A DNA stretch of 64,000 nt from Epiperipatus broadwayi (Eukaryota > Onychophora > Udeonychophora > Euonychophora > Peripatidae): assembly GCA_028023455.1 (NCBI GenBank), contig JAQFVV010006650.1:487185-551184 (forward strand). The letters are read 5' to 3'. A model generated the notes under the pieces. That model made no database searches, was not told the origin of the DNA, and saw nothing but the letters and a program-made list of their open reading frames with translations. Below, in pieces: positions 1-15,439 of the stretch (position 1 is the stretch's first letter; the number at the start of each line of letters is the position of its first letter). A program made the position numbers and the translations under genes.

Positions 1-1474
<1,474 letters not shown>

Positions 1475-3248
1475 ATTAAACAACAAATGTGGTAAAGTAT
1501 ATGTGCTGGTAATAAGAAGTCTAAGTGAAATGAAAACAACAATAACCGGAAGTCTAACTTGTGAATTGAAAACTTGCAAATATTTATCCATTATCGACTT
1601 TACCATTAAAGCACATCAACTCAGAAAGAAATATGATAATCTCTTTACCTCAACATATTCAATGTACTGTTTCATATAAAGAAAAAATTAAAATATTAGA
1701 CTTTGAAATTTTATTTTTGTTTATATATATTGTAAGTAACCAGATTAATGTTGTATGACACAGTATTAAAAATAAAGAAGTTTGTTGATCTTGTTTAATT
1801 TTAATTTCTCTTGATCTATGGATAATGAAAGTCTTGAAATATAATGTTAACTAGAAAATGATGGCAAACAAATATATTTTCTATTAATTCCAGCATCCGA
1901 TCATAAAACTTTTGTGATTCATTTTAAAAAAGAAAAATTATATATAAACAGGTGAATAAATAAATAGATTTTTGAAATAGTTAAGTGAATAAAAAAATAT
2001 CACTTGAAGAGGATCCATATTACTATTAAGTATTACACATTTCAATTTCTGTTATTATAATCACCATAGCAACACATATTACAAAATTAAATATGTTATG
2101 TTTTATATATGTTTGTTCATAAATTAATTTTAAGAGAAATTATTATTAAAAATATATGTAAAATATTTAAGATCCATTAAAATATATTAAAAATTGGGAT
2201 GTGAACTTTTAATTTGGTTTAAAATGAAAAATAATATTGAAATTGCAAAACAAGATTTTATTTTCACTGTATCCAATTATTTTAAAATCTCCATTTTACT
2301 TATTAATTTGAAGCAATTTTTTTTAACAATTTTTACCTTATCAAGTGAATTTTGAGTGATGTGCAGCAGTTGTTGTGATGACAGTAGCATCATCAAGAGT
2401 ATTTTATAAATAGAAAAGAGTTGCTGTAACTTGAGTTATTGTAATTTTATCATTGCCTAAAACAGTTCTGTTTATATCTGTTTTTAAAAATGTATCAAAT
2501 TTTATTGTTTAAGTGATCAATTTCTAAAACTATGGAAGAATAAAATTTTAATTATCATCCATTTAATTGGGACCAGGTCATTGATATACAATTCATGAGG
2601 ATATGACAAAATGTAAATCAACAAACTAAAATCATCAAAAATAAGTAAGATAGCTATAAAAGTATTCTATTGTCAAAAATCTAAAATTCCATCAATAATA
2701 ATTATGTGTATATCTATATCATATATCAGATCTATGGATTTCACAAGATCGATCAACTTAACTCATGTGTAATATCATGCAATCTAAATTTCACTTTCTT
2801 AATCTGAAAAAAAAAATAGCAATTCGTATTCACTTGAATATGGCTGAATTTTTGTCAGTGAATAAAATTATCTCTTTATACATGATTATCAATGAAAAGA
2901 AAAATAGAGGCAGTGATATGTAGTTTTGCATCAACTAAGTACTATTGTTTTAAAGGCTTGTACATGTTTATGTGCTTAAGAGAAATATTGGAATTTAAAC
3001 AGGAATGTAATTGAATTCAAACTCATGAAAGTTATCATTTATGCTCATCTTCTTTACTTAAATAAAAATAATCTCTATGCAACAGGATCAGAAACCTGGA
3101 ATCAAATGCTTTATGGACTATTAGGTCAAAATGGACAGACTTTTGCTTAGATGGTATGATTTCTATGTATATGTATTTTTTTGTTTAAATAAAAAAGAAA
3201 GGAGAGTTTGCATTTGTTTATGATTTTTTTTTAAAATGTAGGTAAATA
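1475..3248. other. AT-rich DNA, no gene seen
   Basis: Unique-looking AT-rich sequence without a supportable reading frame, terminal repeat or RNA gene. Confidence 0.55.
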
Positions 3249-4085
<837 letters not shown>

Positions 4086-6950
4086 ATGTTATCATCACCA
4101 TCATCAACCATTATCTGTCAACTGCAGGATGAAGGTCTCTTCAAGTTCAATCCATCTTCTCCAATCTTTATCATCTCTTCTCTACATCACCCCTGTACAC
4201 TCTTTCTTATTCCATCCATCCAATTCATATATGGTCTTTCTCTGGGTCTTTTACAATGGCATGGAGTCTGTTTAAGATTTCAATTGTCCATCTATTATCA
4301 TCTCTTCTAGCAATATGTCCAGTCCAACTCCACTTTAGTCTTTTAATTTTTTCAATGAGGTTAGTAACACCTGCTTGTTCTCTTATCCACAAATTGTGTT
4401 TTCGATTTCTTCTTGTTACTCCAAACATGCATGTCTCCATACTTCTTTGAGTAGTCTAAAGTCTCTGTATTGCTTTTGTATCAAGTGCCCAAGTACATTT
4501 CTTTTCAAACACATAGGTACATTTTAATTTAATATCAACTTATTTCTACCAAAAGCAATCCAACCAAGTTTAATTATATGATTAATTTCATCCATTATGT
4601 TTCCGTCTGTATTAATATTCTGACCAAGGTATTTGTAGGTGTTAACTTCTTCTACGTCATCATAATTAATCTTAATTTTTATATTTTGAGAAAATCATTT
4701 AAACATTACTTTAGTCTTTTTAACATTTATCGTTAGTTCTACTTTCCTACTTTCATCTGCTAACTCCTGCAACATTTCCTGCAACTCTATTATTTGTAAA
4801 AAAAACAACTACATTATCTGCAAAATCTAAATGACTTAAATAATCTCCATTTACATTTACTCCTTTAGATTCTTATTTTAATCCACAAAATACTTTTTGC
4901 AGCACTGCTATAAAAAGTTTTGAAGATATGTTGATTTTCCCAGTATCATTATATAATCTAATTCTTCATATTGCATTTTTATAAATATTATTTATAATAT
5001 GGCACTATCCTGGATCTATACCTTGATGATCCAATGCTTTGATCACTGAAGAAATATTTATGAAATCAAATGCTTTTCATAATCTACAAATCCAAAGGAC
5101 AATATCAACACATATTCATTTGCCCTTTCTATAACTTCTCTCAATACCTAAATATGATCTGCTGTACTAAAACCACTTTTAAATCCAGCTTGTTCTCTTG
5201 ATTGGTGGAAATCCAATGTTCTCTGTAGACAGGGTGTAATTATCTTGGTACAAATTTTGTATAAATCTGATAAAAGGCTGATAGGTCTATAATTTCTAAT
5301 ATCTTCTTTATCACCTTTTTAAAATATTAATAATGTATTTTTCCAATCATCTGGTACATCTTTATCATTTAGACATTTGGTATATAACTTTGCTATTTTT
5401 TCATTTCTTCACCTGCTTCTTTTAATATATTTATTATAATTCCATCATTACCTGGAGCCTTTTCTCTCTTCATACATTTAATTGCATGTCTCACTTCTAT
5501 ATTTAAAATTCTGATCAATTCTAAAGATGTAATAGATATAGGAGATACTTGTTCTTTATTACTATATAATTTTTGACAAAACTCTTCTACCCATTTCATG
5601 ATGTCATGTCTCTTTTTAGTAATAATTCCAATTTTTTTTTATTGCAGATATATATTTTCTACCAAAACCAAAATGTTGTTTAGCACACTTGAGACTTTGA
5701 TTCTCTTCTACAGCTTTCTTTGCTAGTTCACATTTACACTTTCTTATATCATTTTCACCTCCTTTCCACACTATTTCACAAAATCTGAGATATTCAATCA
5801 TTTTCAATGCACCATTTTTGTATATCTTTATATTTCTTCATTTCTTCATAAATTCTCTAGTCTCAGTAAAAAATTTATATGTCAGTTGCTGTTTTTTTGT
5901 CTACCAGCTACTTTTGTTGCAGTTTGTAAAAGTTTATCAGTGACTGTCTTATTAATTTCATTCAAATCTGAATTGTGTTCCAAATCTATTAATACTAGAA
6001 ACAGATTTGTAAGTTCTAATTTAAATTTATTAGAATGTTTCTGAAGATTAGTAATACAAACAGTAAATATTGTTTTTCTTAATAATTTTTGTCTCTCAAG
6101 TTTTGCATTAACACACATCTTACATCTTACTAATTGATGATCACTTCCTGTGTTAAATTTATTAAGAACATTACAATCTTGAAATATGTATTTTCTGAAA
6201 GTCAAAATATAATCCAATTCTGCTGTTCCATCATTTGGTTGCCTCCATGTCCATTTTCGTTTAACACTTTTTTCAAAAAAGAATTCATAATATAAAGTTT
6301 TTTTTTTCTTTTTCTGCAAACTCCATGTAAGTCTATGTCCTCTCTCATTTCTATTACCATAACCAAAATTACTTTGCAGCACTTTCATCTTTAATTTGTG
6401 TAGCAATTCTAGCATTAACATCTCCCATAACAATTTTAAAATATTATTTACTGTGATCAAAAGCATTTTGTACATCCATATAAACATCTACTACTACTTC
6501 ATCACTATTAGAACTTGTTGGGGCATAAACCTGAATTATCTGCATTTGGTATCTGCTATTAAGTTGTAAAACTAATCTTGCCACTCTGTCTGATACACCA
6601 TCAATCTCCACAATGTTATTCTTCCATTTTTTTATTTATAATGAATCCTACTCCACTTGTATTTCCAATATTTCTGCCATTATAGTAGAGTACATGTCCA
6701 CTTTTTAAATCAATTATCTCATCACCTTTTCTTCTAACTTCAGAAAGTTCAATAATGTTCCATTTAATATAAGATAGTTCTTTTTCTAATTCTTGCAATC
6801 TTGTTTCACTTGAAAGTGATTTGCATTTGTATTGTAGCTAAATAAAAAGTCATCATCAAATGGCAGCATGGGTCCACAAGCAGGGGATTCTTAGCACCTC
6901 CTACTTTGGCCAACAATCACTGCCTTAGTTGGTCACTTTACAGCCTCCTG
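4086..6950 (-). mobile_element. Decayed RTE-like non-LTR retrotransposon
   Basis: A near full-length LINE reading right to left. The minus strand shows, in order, an APE-type endonuclease (about 6840-6120), a reverse transcriptase (about 5600-4700) and a C-terminal tail (4440-4225). The left edge, which is the element's 3' end, has a short TCATCA-type simple repeat, as many RTE-like elements do. The right edge near 6950 lies just before an (AT)n tract. The part at 6850-6950 has a higher GC content than its surroundings and is probably the 5' untranslated leader. No target-site duplication could be read with confidence. The copy is dead, with several frameshifts and stops and a changed catalytic residue in the reverse transcriptase. 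Confidence 0.85.
4225..6840 (-). pseudogene. RTE-like endonuclease/reverse transcriptase, broken
   Basis: This is the single polyprotein frame of the LINE, which would nick target DNA and copy its own RNA by target-primed reverse transcription. It is spread over several frames. The endonuclease start shows the family signature with SEVRRKG and HVLYYNGR (6616-6798). VYAPTSS follows near 6510, GDVNAR near 6425, and the end of the domain has ELDYIL and GSDHQLVRC near 6220-6125. Reverse transcriptase signatures are KREKAPGNDGI (near 5450), DIRNYRPISLL (near 5290) and QAGFKSGFSTADHI (near 5180-5150). The catalytic box reads FADN near 4825, where FADD is expected, so one catalytic aspartate is replaced by asparagine. 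YKYLGQ lies near 4630 and the C-terminal WTGHIARRDDNRW near 4290-4330. The order and motifs match RTE-like proteins of invertebrates. This copy cannot encode a working enzyme. Confidence 0.85.
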
Positions 6951-6987
6951 AGAATAAGGGCCATATTTTATTTTTGCCTGTCATAAT

Positions 6988-6989
<2 letters not shown>

Positions 6990-7056
<67 letters not shown>
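6990..7056. repeat. Interrupted (AT)n, duplicated block
   Basis: Two (AT)n runs, each followed by the same short TTGTAA sequence. This looks like a local duplication of microsatellite plus flank, next to the 5' end of the RTE-like LINE. Confidence 0.85.
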
Positions 7057-7059
<3 letters not shown>

Positions 7060-8446
7060 AACCATATATTTTAGTATAAAATATAATAATTGATGTAACT
7101 GGTATAAAAATTTATCTTTCTTCTTTTGGTGATTTGATTGGCTTGATTTGCACTTTGAACAGATTACTCTCTTCTATTCAAAATAATTTATTAGAGAGAA
7201 TGGGTAATATTTTGCCTTACTTGTTGTCTATATTATTTTAATAAATTTAAATTGCTTCTTTCCATATACTAATTCATATCAAAATGTTTAACTTTTTAAA
7301 AATTTGACAACACATTAAATTTGGTAAAATATTATTAAAAATAATAATAATATTTTATTTGTTTAAAATGGTCTTAAAAATTATTTCCATTGAATTAAAA
7401 AAAAAAAACCATTTGTTCAACTAAATTTAATTATTAAAAATAAATACAGTAATTACGTATGCGTTTCAATGTAAAAAAAAAAAAAAGAGCGAGTTTAAAA
7501 AAAAATTGTCTGATAGTGTTGCTTTAGGAGGGAGAAAGAAAAGAAAATGGTAAAAGGCAAATGGTGTAAATATGATAAGCTTATTTTAAAATAGTTAACA
7601 AGTAAACGGATTACCACAAAGTTTTCTATAAACGTAAAAATAACATAGTGGAATTTAATAATAAGATGAATTGCTAAATTTAAAAGTCTGTTCAAGTCGG
7701 CTGGCCAAGTGGATCAAATCAGCGGTAATAATTTTCCAATATTACACTTAAAATATGTCGGAGCTTCCCAGTTTAAAAACAGAATTAAATGCAAGATTTT
7801 GGTATGTTTTAAAATATTTATTATTCTACAATTTGGAAAAATTAAATAAGTATTTTAATTACAGAAGTTTTATAAATATGAAAATTTGCTTTTTAAAAAA
7901 AAGAAGAAGTTTAAATTAAAGTAAAATGTTAAAGTTATTAACATAGTTTAATATTTCCGTTTATAATTTTAATAAAAAATATAGTATTGATTGATATTTA
8001 ACTTTGCAATGCCAGTAATATATTTGCTAGTTAATTTGTTTACCATTTGGATAAATAAAACAGTCTTCAAATAATTAATCAAAGCTATTTTATAATTTTA
8101 TCGTCAGTTTGAAATGATTAAATTAATTGCTATAATTAGTATTCCTAGATTTAAGCATGGATAAATAAATATTAGCATGGATGTGATAAACTTGGAACGG
8201 TTTTAATAGAGAAATGTAGAAATTAATAACTTATGAAAAAACATTTTCATTTATACTCTGCGTGTCATGTTTTGGAATTGTTTCATGTTTGGTGAGCCAC
8301 GTAAAATCGTTAATCTAATAGTGCTTATAATAACTAATACAAATGGATAAAATTACATGTATGGAATTCAACTATAATTGTAGCTATTACTTCGTATATT
8401 TATTGTTCGACACATCGTACATGGATTTCACGGATCATATTTGTAG
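7057..8446. other. AT-rich DNA, no gene seen
   Basis: AT-rich sequence with A and T homopolymers (for example 7400-7410 and 7473-7486). No supportable coding or RNA feature was seen. Confidence 0.5.
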
Positions 8447-8447
8447 T

Positions 8448-8572
8448 TATAAAATGCTATACAATTTAATTTGTGATACACACACCTGCTAGAATTCATG
8501 TATTGAACTATAAAATGCTATACATTTAATTTATATCACACACACACACCTGTTAGATTTTATGTATTTGAT
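8448..8572. repeat. 61-bp tandem duplication
   Basis: Two adjacent copies of about 61 bp. The shared block AAAATGCTATACA starts at 8451 and again at 8512, and both copies continue through a CACACACCTG segment. The copies differ at several positions, so the duplication is not very recent. Confidence 0.85.
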
Positions 8573-9002
8573 GAATAATGCATTACTTTAATTTTATCGT
8601 TATATGAACTTGCATATGAAGTTCATAAGTTATATTTTATTAAGTTTAAATTAATAGGGGTTGAATAAAATACTTATTCAAGAGAATAGCGCTTGCGAAA
8701 AAGCTTGAAAAGTACTAAATGAATTTATGAGATATATCAATTTTCATGAGGTATTTTGTGAGTCTTTCCATATTTCTATTCCTATACTAATATTACTTAT
8801 ATTATATTACATATGTTTTATTTTAAGCAAGATAAGTTAGTACATTAGTTGTCCTGATTAGTGTAACATTTTATTATGCAAGAACCCACATTTGCTAAAA
8901 TGTTAGTGTTTTCTGAATGGTCGGAATAACTGAGGAGGATGATTTTGCACTTTAATGTGAAGTAAATAGTAATGTTGTTTTATAATGTTAAAAGGCATTA
9001 AT

Positions 9003-9125
9003 CTGTGCCGGTGGTTAATCCGCAGATTACTTAATTGCCATTTTTTTGTATTTTACACTCATTCCTGTGCTGGTGGTTAATCCACGGAATTGTGTAATTA
9101 TACTTATTACTTTATGATGGTGTAT
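9003..9125. repeat. 62-bp imperfect tandem repeat
   Basis: The block GTGCCGGTGGTTAATCC at 9005 recurs as GTGCTGGTGGTTAATCC at 9067. A third, weaker echo (GGTGTATAAATCCACA) starts near 9119. It is a short minisatellite of unknown origin. Confidence 0.7.
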
Positions 9126-9129
9126 AAAT

Positions 9130-12100
9130 CCACAAAGTGTTTAGTGTTATTTAATTCCTATGTGTAGATGAATGCATCCACAGGAATATGTTTTACTTCA
9201 TAGATATAAGTTGGGCAAAGTATTTTAGTTATTCTGCTAAATCATCTTCTTCCATTTGTAAGTATAATTTATAAGTTAGATTATTAAATTGTAGCAGGAC
9301 ATTCTATTCAAGTTACCTCATAATAATTAACTGTTGGTTGATTATTATTTACCTGAATGTAGGTTTAAATTTTCACTTTATTTAATGATTGCATTATAGC
9401 TAAATCCTACAGATATAATATTATTTATTATATTATTATAAGTTTACGGTATAGATTTATTGAATCTGGAAATGGCATTAGATGTTTCATGAGTTGATGT
9501 TGAATTTAGTATAATTTCCTCAATACATTCATTATATCAAATTGAAATATAAGGTATGATTAGATTTTTAAAAACCGTACCTATGATATGTTATTGAAGA
9601 AAGTCGATGGAATAATAATTTATTTATTTTATTTGTTTATTTATGTCTTTAATTATAACATTAGAATTAATTACTTATTATTCATAAATTTGTAAATAAA
9701 CGTTGATTTATAATTAAACTTACTGTGCCGTTGCTATTTGTCATTCATAAAATCAGATATCATAAACTATGGATAGAGCATACATTGAAGTACATACTAT
9801 CATCAACATGATATAAGAGTTTAGTGATATTTTGAGAAAACATTTGGATGCTTTTCGTCTTTGGTAGTTTATGATGTGTAAGGTACAATAAAATCCCATT
9901 TACCTTTTCCATCATTTTAGCTTTGCATAGTTGATTCTAGTATACAATATAAATTGATTATTAAACCTGTAAACAGATTTACCAGATAATGACATGATTG
10001 AATATATTTACTTAACGTTTTTAAATTGTCATTTGTCAGTATAATAAGAGTCTCAGTGATATAGTAAAAAAAAAAAAAAAAAGAACCCAAGTATTTATGT
10101 TTATTTATTGCAAAGCTTTACCTGGACTAGCATTTGTATTAAAAATTATATAGATGGTTTAAAATTTCATAATCTTATGTAGTTCCACAAATTATGCCAT
10201 CTTGTACATGGTCGGCCATTGGGTCTCATACAATGAAAGTCGCAAATTAAGGTTTGAAAGATAATAACATTACATACTTATAATTTGTTTAATGTATTTT
10301 ATCATACTACTATGATAGATCTTCGTGGTACACCCTGGCTGCGATCAAATTAAATCATAAAAAGTTTATGTTATATCATTGGTTTGGTCTGTGGTAAGTT
10401 GCTCCAGATTTTGGTTGTGGTCTTTGGTGCATAATATAGATGGCATGATATGCTTTTGGTTACAGCTCTTAATAGCTGATAATGTGCAGCGGGAATTGAT
10501 CGGTGATCGAGGTTACAATTCTTAGCACACTTATGTTTTGGTGATATTATGTAGTTGGACAGCAATCGAACGGTTACAATATATATATATATATATATAT
10601 CATTTACTCAAACATTCATTCTGCCTTATAAGGTTTCTATGAAGAAAGACCAAGAAAAAGAGAACCTTTGATTCTTTTTGGTGGGCTTAGAGGAACCAAG
10701 CAGGGCAAACTATTAATATCCACTCTATACACTTTTGTCTTTGCAGCTGTTATTACTGAGTGATTATTTATAAAGTATACAAACATAAATGAGCTGCTCA
10801 CCAAAACATATTAGCCAATGTTGTGAGTTCATTGGTTTTTTACCTCTAAAAGTTTAAGATAAATGTTATATTTATCATTATATTGAATATTTGATTATTT
10901 GTCTAAGTCAATATTAATGATAGAAATAATTTCATTAGTTCAGATTTTATTATTATTTGCTCATCTTGTTCAGTTACAAGAATCTTAGTAGATTGTATTC
11001 TATTAGTAGTCAGAATGATCTGTCCTCATTACTTTTAACTTAGAAATGGTGATCATATATTTTATTGACATATAAATTAATGTTATATTTGGCTTGGATA
11101 ACTGCCAAACATCATCATATATAGTTTGTTATAAAATCCATTTTATAATCGATTGATTCAGGATTTAAGTAAATGAATAATATCAGTCATTGAAGACAGT
11201 AAATCTCCAATAAAAATCTATGGTATATTTATATAATGTGACTGGCTACTGTAAAAGGTGAAATTATCTAATTGATTTTTTGGTAATGAATTCTTGTGGA
11301 GTGTTTCATTTTAGAATATAACTGAAATAATAATTGAATGTTAATCTAATGTAGGGTATGAATGAAATGGTTACAGTATATTTAATGTTTTATTAAAATA
11401 GATATAAAACTGAATAAAGGTTATTTCATTTAAACATTATATATATTGTGTGGTTTAGAAAACGTTTTCAAAATGTAATTATAATTATTTAGAAACTAGT
11501 TGATGTAAATACATTGTCTTTAAATATTAAAGTGAATTTGCATTACTATAAATAATATTACATTAATAAACTATGTCAGATTTTATTTATTTATTTATTT
11601 GAATTAAGTATTATTCAATTATCAATCAAATAGGTATCTTAGCATATATTATTGTTTAGGGCAATGGTTTATGATTTTACTGCTTATTGCAGTTTAGTTT
11701 GGAAATAGTGAATAGATATGTTGATGTTTGAGGTGATGATCTTGTTTCTTTATTTCATTTTAAATACTTTCTGGATAAATTACATTTTAATTGAGATTGT
11801 TAATATTTTATAGTAGTGCAGATGACAATATAAATAATTATTATTGGGAAATATTGTTATTGCCTAGTGTGATCAATAACTGAGCTAGATAATTTTAGAC
11901 AGATTTTCATGGAGTTACTATTCATTGACACATGTTTCACTCTGTTATAAATAATATAAATCTTCAGGATATTTCTTTATGAACTTCTATTTCCATATGG
12001 GGTAATAATAAGTGATTATCTCAAAAACCTATAGATCAATTTATTTTGTGACAAATGTTGACTGGCCAAAAGTAGAAATGTAGTGAGATAGAAAATCCCA

Positions 12101-15100
12101 TATTATTGTGACAAAGTAGCTACCCAATGATGATCATGTATAAGTGTCAATTATTAAAAATGCCAAATCAATTTTACAGCTATTATAAAATGACATTCCC
12201 CCATTTAGGGTAGATATATATTATTTACTAAATTTTAAATTAATAACTATTTTATCCATTAAATTACTTTAACCAATATTACAATTATTTATTCATATTT
12301 TTTTAATATTAGTTCAAAAAACTCAAAAATTAATTATTTAATTAATTTTAAAACATAATTTTCCTGCATTCACACACACAGACTTACACACATGAATAAT
12401 GAAATGGCATTCTAAACTTTAACTTAATTTATTAACTTCCTTTTAAATAACTAATTGTAACTTACAATAACTACCAAATAAAATATATAAAGATATTAAA
12501 TATTAAAATTACTTTAATAGACTTTATAGCTGACTATAATAAACTTATATTTTAACTTTTATTCTTACTATTCTAAAAAAATTACAAAAGCTAATTTTAA
12601 ACAAATTTTAAATTCTCCAGTCTCTTCTGTCTTATAACTAATTTGCTATACTATTAAAATACTATTTTCTGGCTCACATTTTAATATAATATAATACTGT
12701 TATTTAATTAATAATTGAAATTATTAAAAGCAATATAAATTATTATGCTTATGACAAATATAAAAGAAACATATCTGCTTCGCATAAAGGCAATAGTAAA
12801 GTGTTATACAACAAAATTATTGTTTATTCCATATTTTACTTATTAGTTAACTATTTTTAAAAAAAAATCAAATAAACATAGAAATTTGTTATTCTGAGGT
12901 AAGCAATGGGAGCAGGTGTAAAAACATTTGATCACAATATATAAGTTTAAGTAAATAAATATGTAGAACTTGGTTATAAAATAACATATATACATTTAAT
13001 GTAAACACTACTCTGATGATGATGATCAAATAATTCAGCACCGAATGTTAAGATAAATGTAAATATACCATAATTATTTTTTTTTATTTTTCTACATTCA
13101 ACTAATGCTTAGTTTTCAGTTGGAAAACATTCTAAATCAATTACTTACTTCTACAAACCTTAATAGTGCTGATAATCATTATTTTACATTATGACTGTTA
13201 AAAGCTTCAACATTTTCCGGATTCTATTAACCACTTCCAGATCACCTAATAAGTGTGTTTTCAGTTTTTATCAGCATGGTAAATAGTCCTTTGCTGTAAT
13301 CATAAAAATACATTAAAATAGTCAGCAAGCTACAGATTTATGAAATTGAGAAGATTATTTTTCCAGTGGTAGTTACTCACTTCATGGAATCACTCTGCTC
13401 TGTTTTTTCTTGAGTCAAGATTTAGATTAGACTATTGTTTTTTTTTCAGAACTATTTATATATCATATTATTACAACATATCTTTCAACACATGGAAAGT
13501 AATTAACTCTGTTTATTGATAAGTAGAGTTTTTTTTTTTTTAAATGGTGTTTTATTTAATAAAGATATAGAAAATTTTATTCTGAAATTTTAATACAATT
13601 TATATGCTCAAATTATTGATGGTATACATTAAATAGTATTTTAAAAAAACTCAGTGATGATGATGATGATGATGAATTGAATATTAATAAATTATTTAGC
13701 CCAAAAAAACACATGATTACTATTAGATTTTATTTGAAAATATATTATTTATTTAATTAAAATTAAAAGTAGGATAAAAAGTAATACTAAATAAAAATGA
13801 ATATGATATAATTATAACCTTCATTGAAAAATGATATTGTTATTTTAAAATTCATAACATAGAACATTGTTTATAGTGTTTATATTGTTTATAAGTATGT
13901 TTGCATAAATAAGTTATTAATTTATTAATTTTATGAGTATATATATTGTAATGGATTATTCTATCTCCTTTTAATCATGGAGTGCATCACCAGATCACTG
14001 CATACCTGAAAAATTTATTTACTGTGATCAAAAGTTAATGATGATTTGTCCTGAGCAGACTCAGGGAGAGCAAGAGCTCAATAATATTCTTTAGACAATT
14101 GAGAAAGAAAACACTAAGACAAATGTCAGCAAAATTAATTGTAAATAATTTAAAATTTATTAAATTCAAGCAAAAAAAAACAAAATAAATGTAGCAAACA
14201 AAATATGAAAGTTGACTTACATTTATTAGAATATTCATCCAAGAGTGTATATGAGTAGTGCAAACATTAAAACATTAAACACTCTGGCAGATAAGTTCAT
14301 TTTCTCACCTTTGAATTTAAAAAGGGAATTGATATGTACCTGCTGGTGATTTATAAAAAAACAATTCTAGTATTCTAATTCAGAGATAGAAAAAAAACAA
14401 TATTGTCTTGTAGGAAATCAATGAAACAGCATTAGTGAGCATTTCTTAGATGACTGCTTATTATATACCTCTTTAAAGGTAATTCATGGTTAATTTCATA
14501 TCCAAGATAAGCAAACAGGAGAAAAAATTATGATCTTACATAACATTAAATGAAAAAACAAAACCTCCAATTTTAGAAAACCAAAACACAATACATGATA
14601 AATGACCAGCCAAAAGATTTGCAATTTACAGAAAATGCAAATGTAACTGATTTAAAATTAATTTGAGGATAATACAAGAGGGACATTTGGGTTAAAGAAA
14701 ATTATAAAGATTTGCCAAAGCATTTTACTAAGAGTTAGGAATATTACAGAAAACATTAAACATATAAAATCTACTCATCATACACTCCAGGATAAGTACA
14801 ATTTTCAAATTAAAAATTTTACCATTAAGGCTAATATAATAAAAGAATAATATATAAAATAATGACAAAAGAATACAATTTCTGACTTACTATAAAGATT
14901 AAGTGGCGACATAGACAAGCTTTGCTCCAGAAAGAACATAATTAAATTGACCTTAGTATACATATGTTTGGTGAGTACTCACATTTGTGTATAGAGATAA
15001 TAATAAAGTTCACAATGGTTTTCTCTGGTAATGACAGTGGAAATGTAGAGACATATTTTGAAACAGTTCTAGTTTAGGCAATCACAACATCTTTGAAGGA

Positions 15101-15320
15101 ACAGCAAGGAGGTCAGAATACATCTTTAGTAGGATTGAATGGAGTAAAATATGGACATATATAAAATGAACATAACTACTCTTATATAAATTATACTGAG
15201 AGTCTCATTAGAATGTGCATAAACCTGAGGTTGCATATTAGGAGCAAATATAAATGTGGATGTGAAGAAATATCTGATGCAGATTAATATGTCAGAAGAA
15301 TACTCTGAATAACCACAATT
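9130..15320. other. AT-rich DNA, no gene seen
   Basis: A long stretch without a supportable gene. It holds an A homopolymer at 10065-10082, an (AT)n run at 10579-10600, a short (GAT)n at 13657-13675, and a less AT-rich patch at 10200-10570. That patch has a 64-codon minus-strand open frame of no recognisable family, which I do not call. Some of this could be old decayed transposon sequence. Confidence 0.5.
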
Positions 15321-15324
15321 TGAA

Positions 15325-15435
15325 GAATCAGTCAGAATAATTATTTTGAAAGAATGAATATGAATCTGCCAGAAAAATAATTTGTGATGAATGAATATGA
15401 ATCAGTCAGAATAATACTTTCTGACTAAACAATTA
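15325..15435. repeat. 37-bp minisatellite, three copies
   Basis: GAATCAGTCAGAATAA starts at 15325, a variant (GAATCTGCCAGAAAAA) at 15362, and the first form again at 15399. The spacing is exactly 37 bp each time. The copies are diverged, and the last fades into unique sequence. Confidence 0.8.
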
Positions 15436-15439
15436 ATGC

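Noticed and set aside
4086-4450. Plus-strand frames at 4086-4310 and 4256-4450
   Set aside because: They are antisense shadows of the LINE C-terminal tail, which is read on the minus strand.
10371-10565. 64-codon minus-strand frame with Cys and His residues
   Set aside because: It shows no recognisable zinc-binding spacing and no upstream or downstream exon signals. It could be old transposon sequence, but there is no evidence.
12360-12395. Short CACACA-containing stretch as a possible regulatory repeat
   Set aside because: It is a brief simple-sequence run, common in this DNA, with no associated feature.
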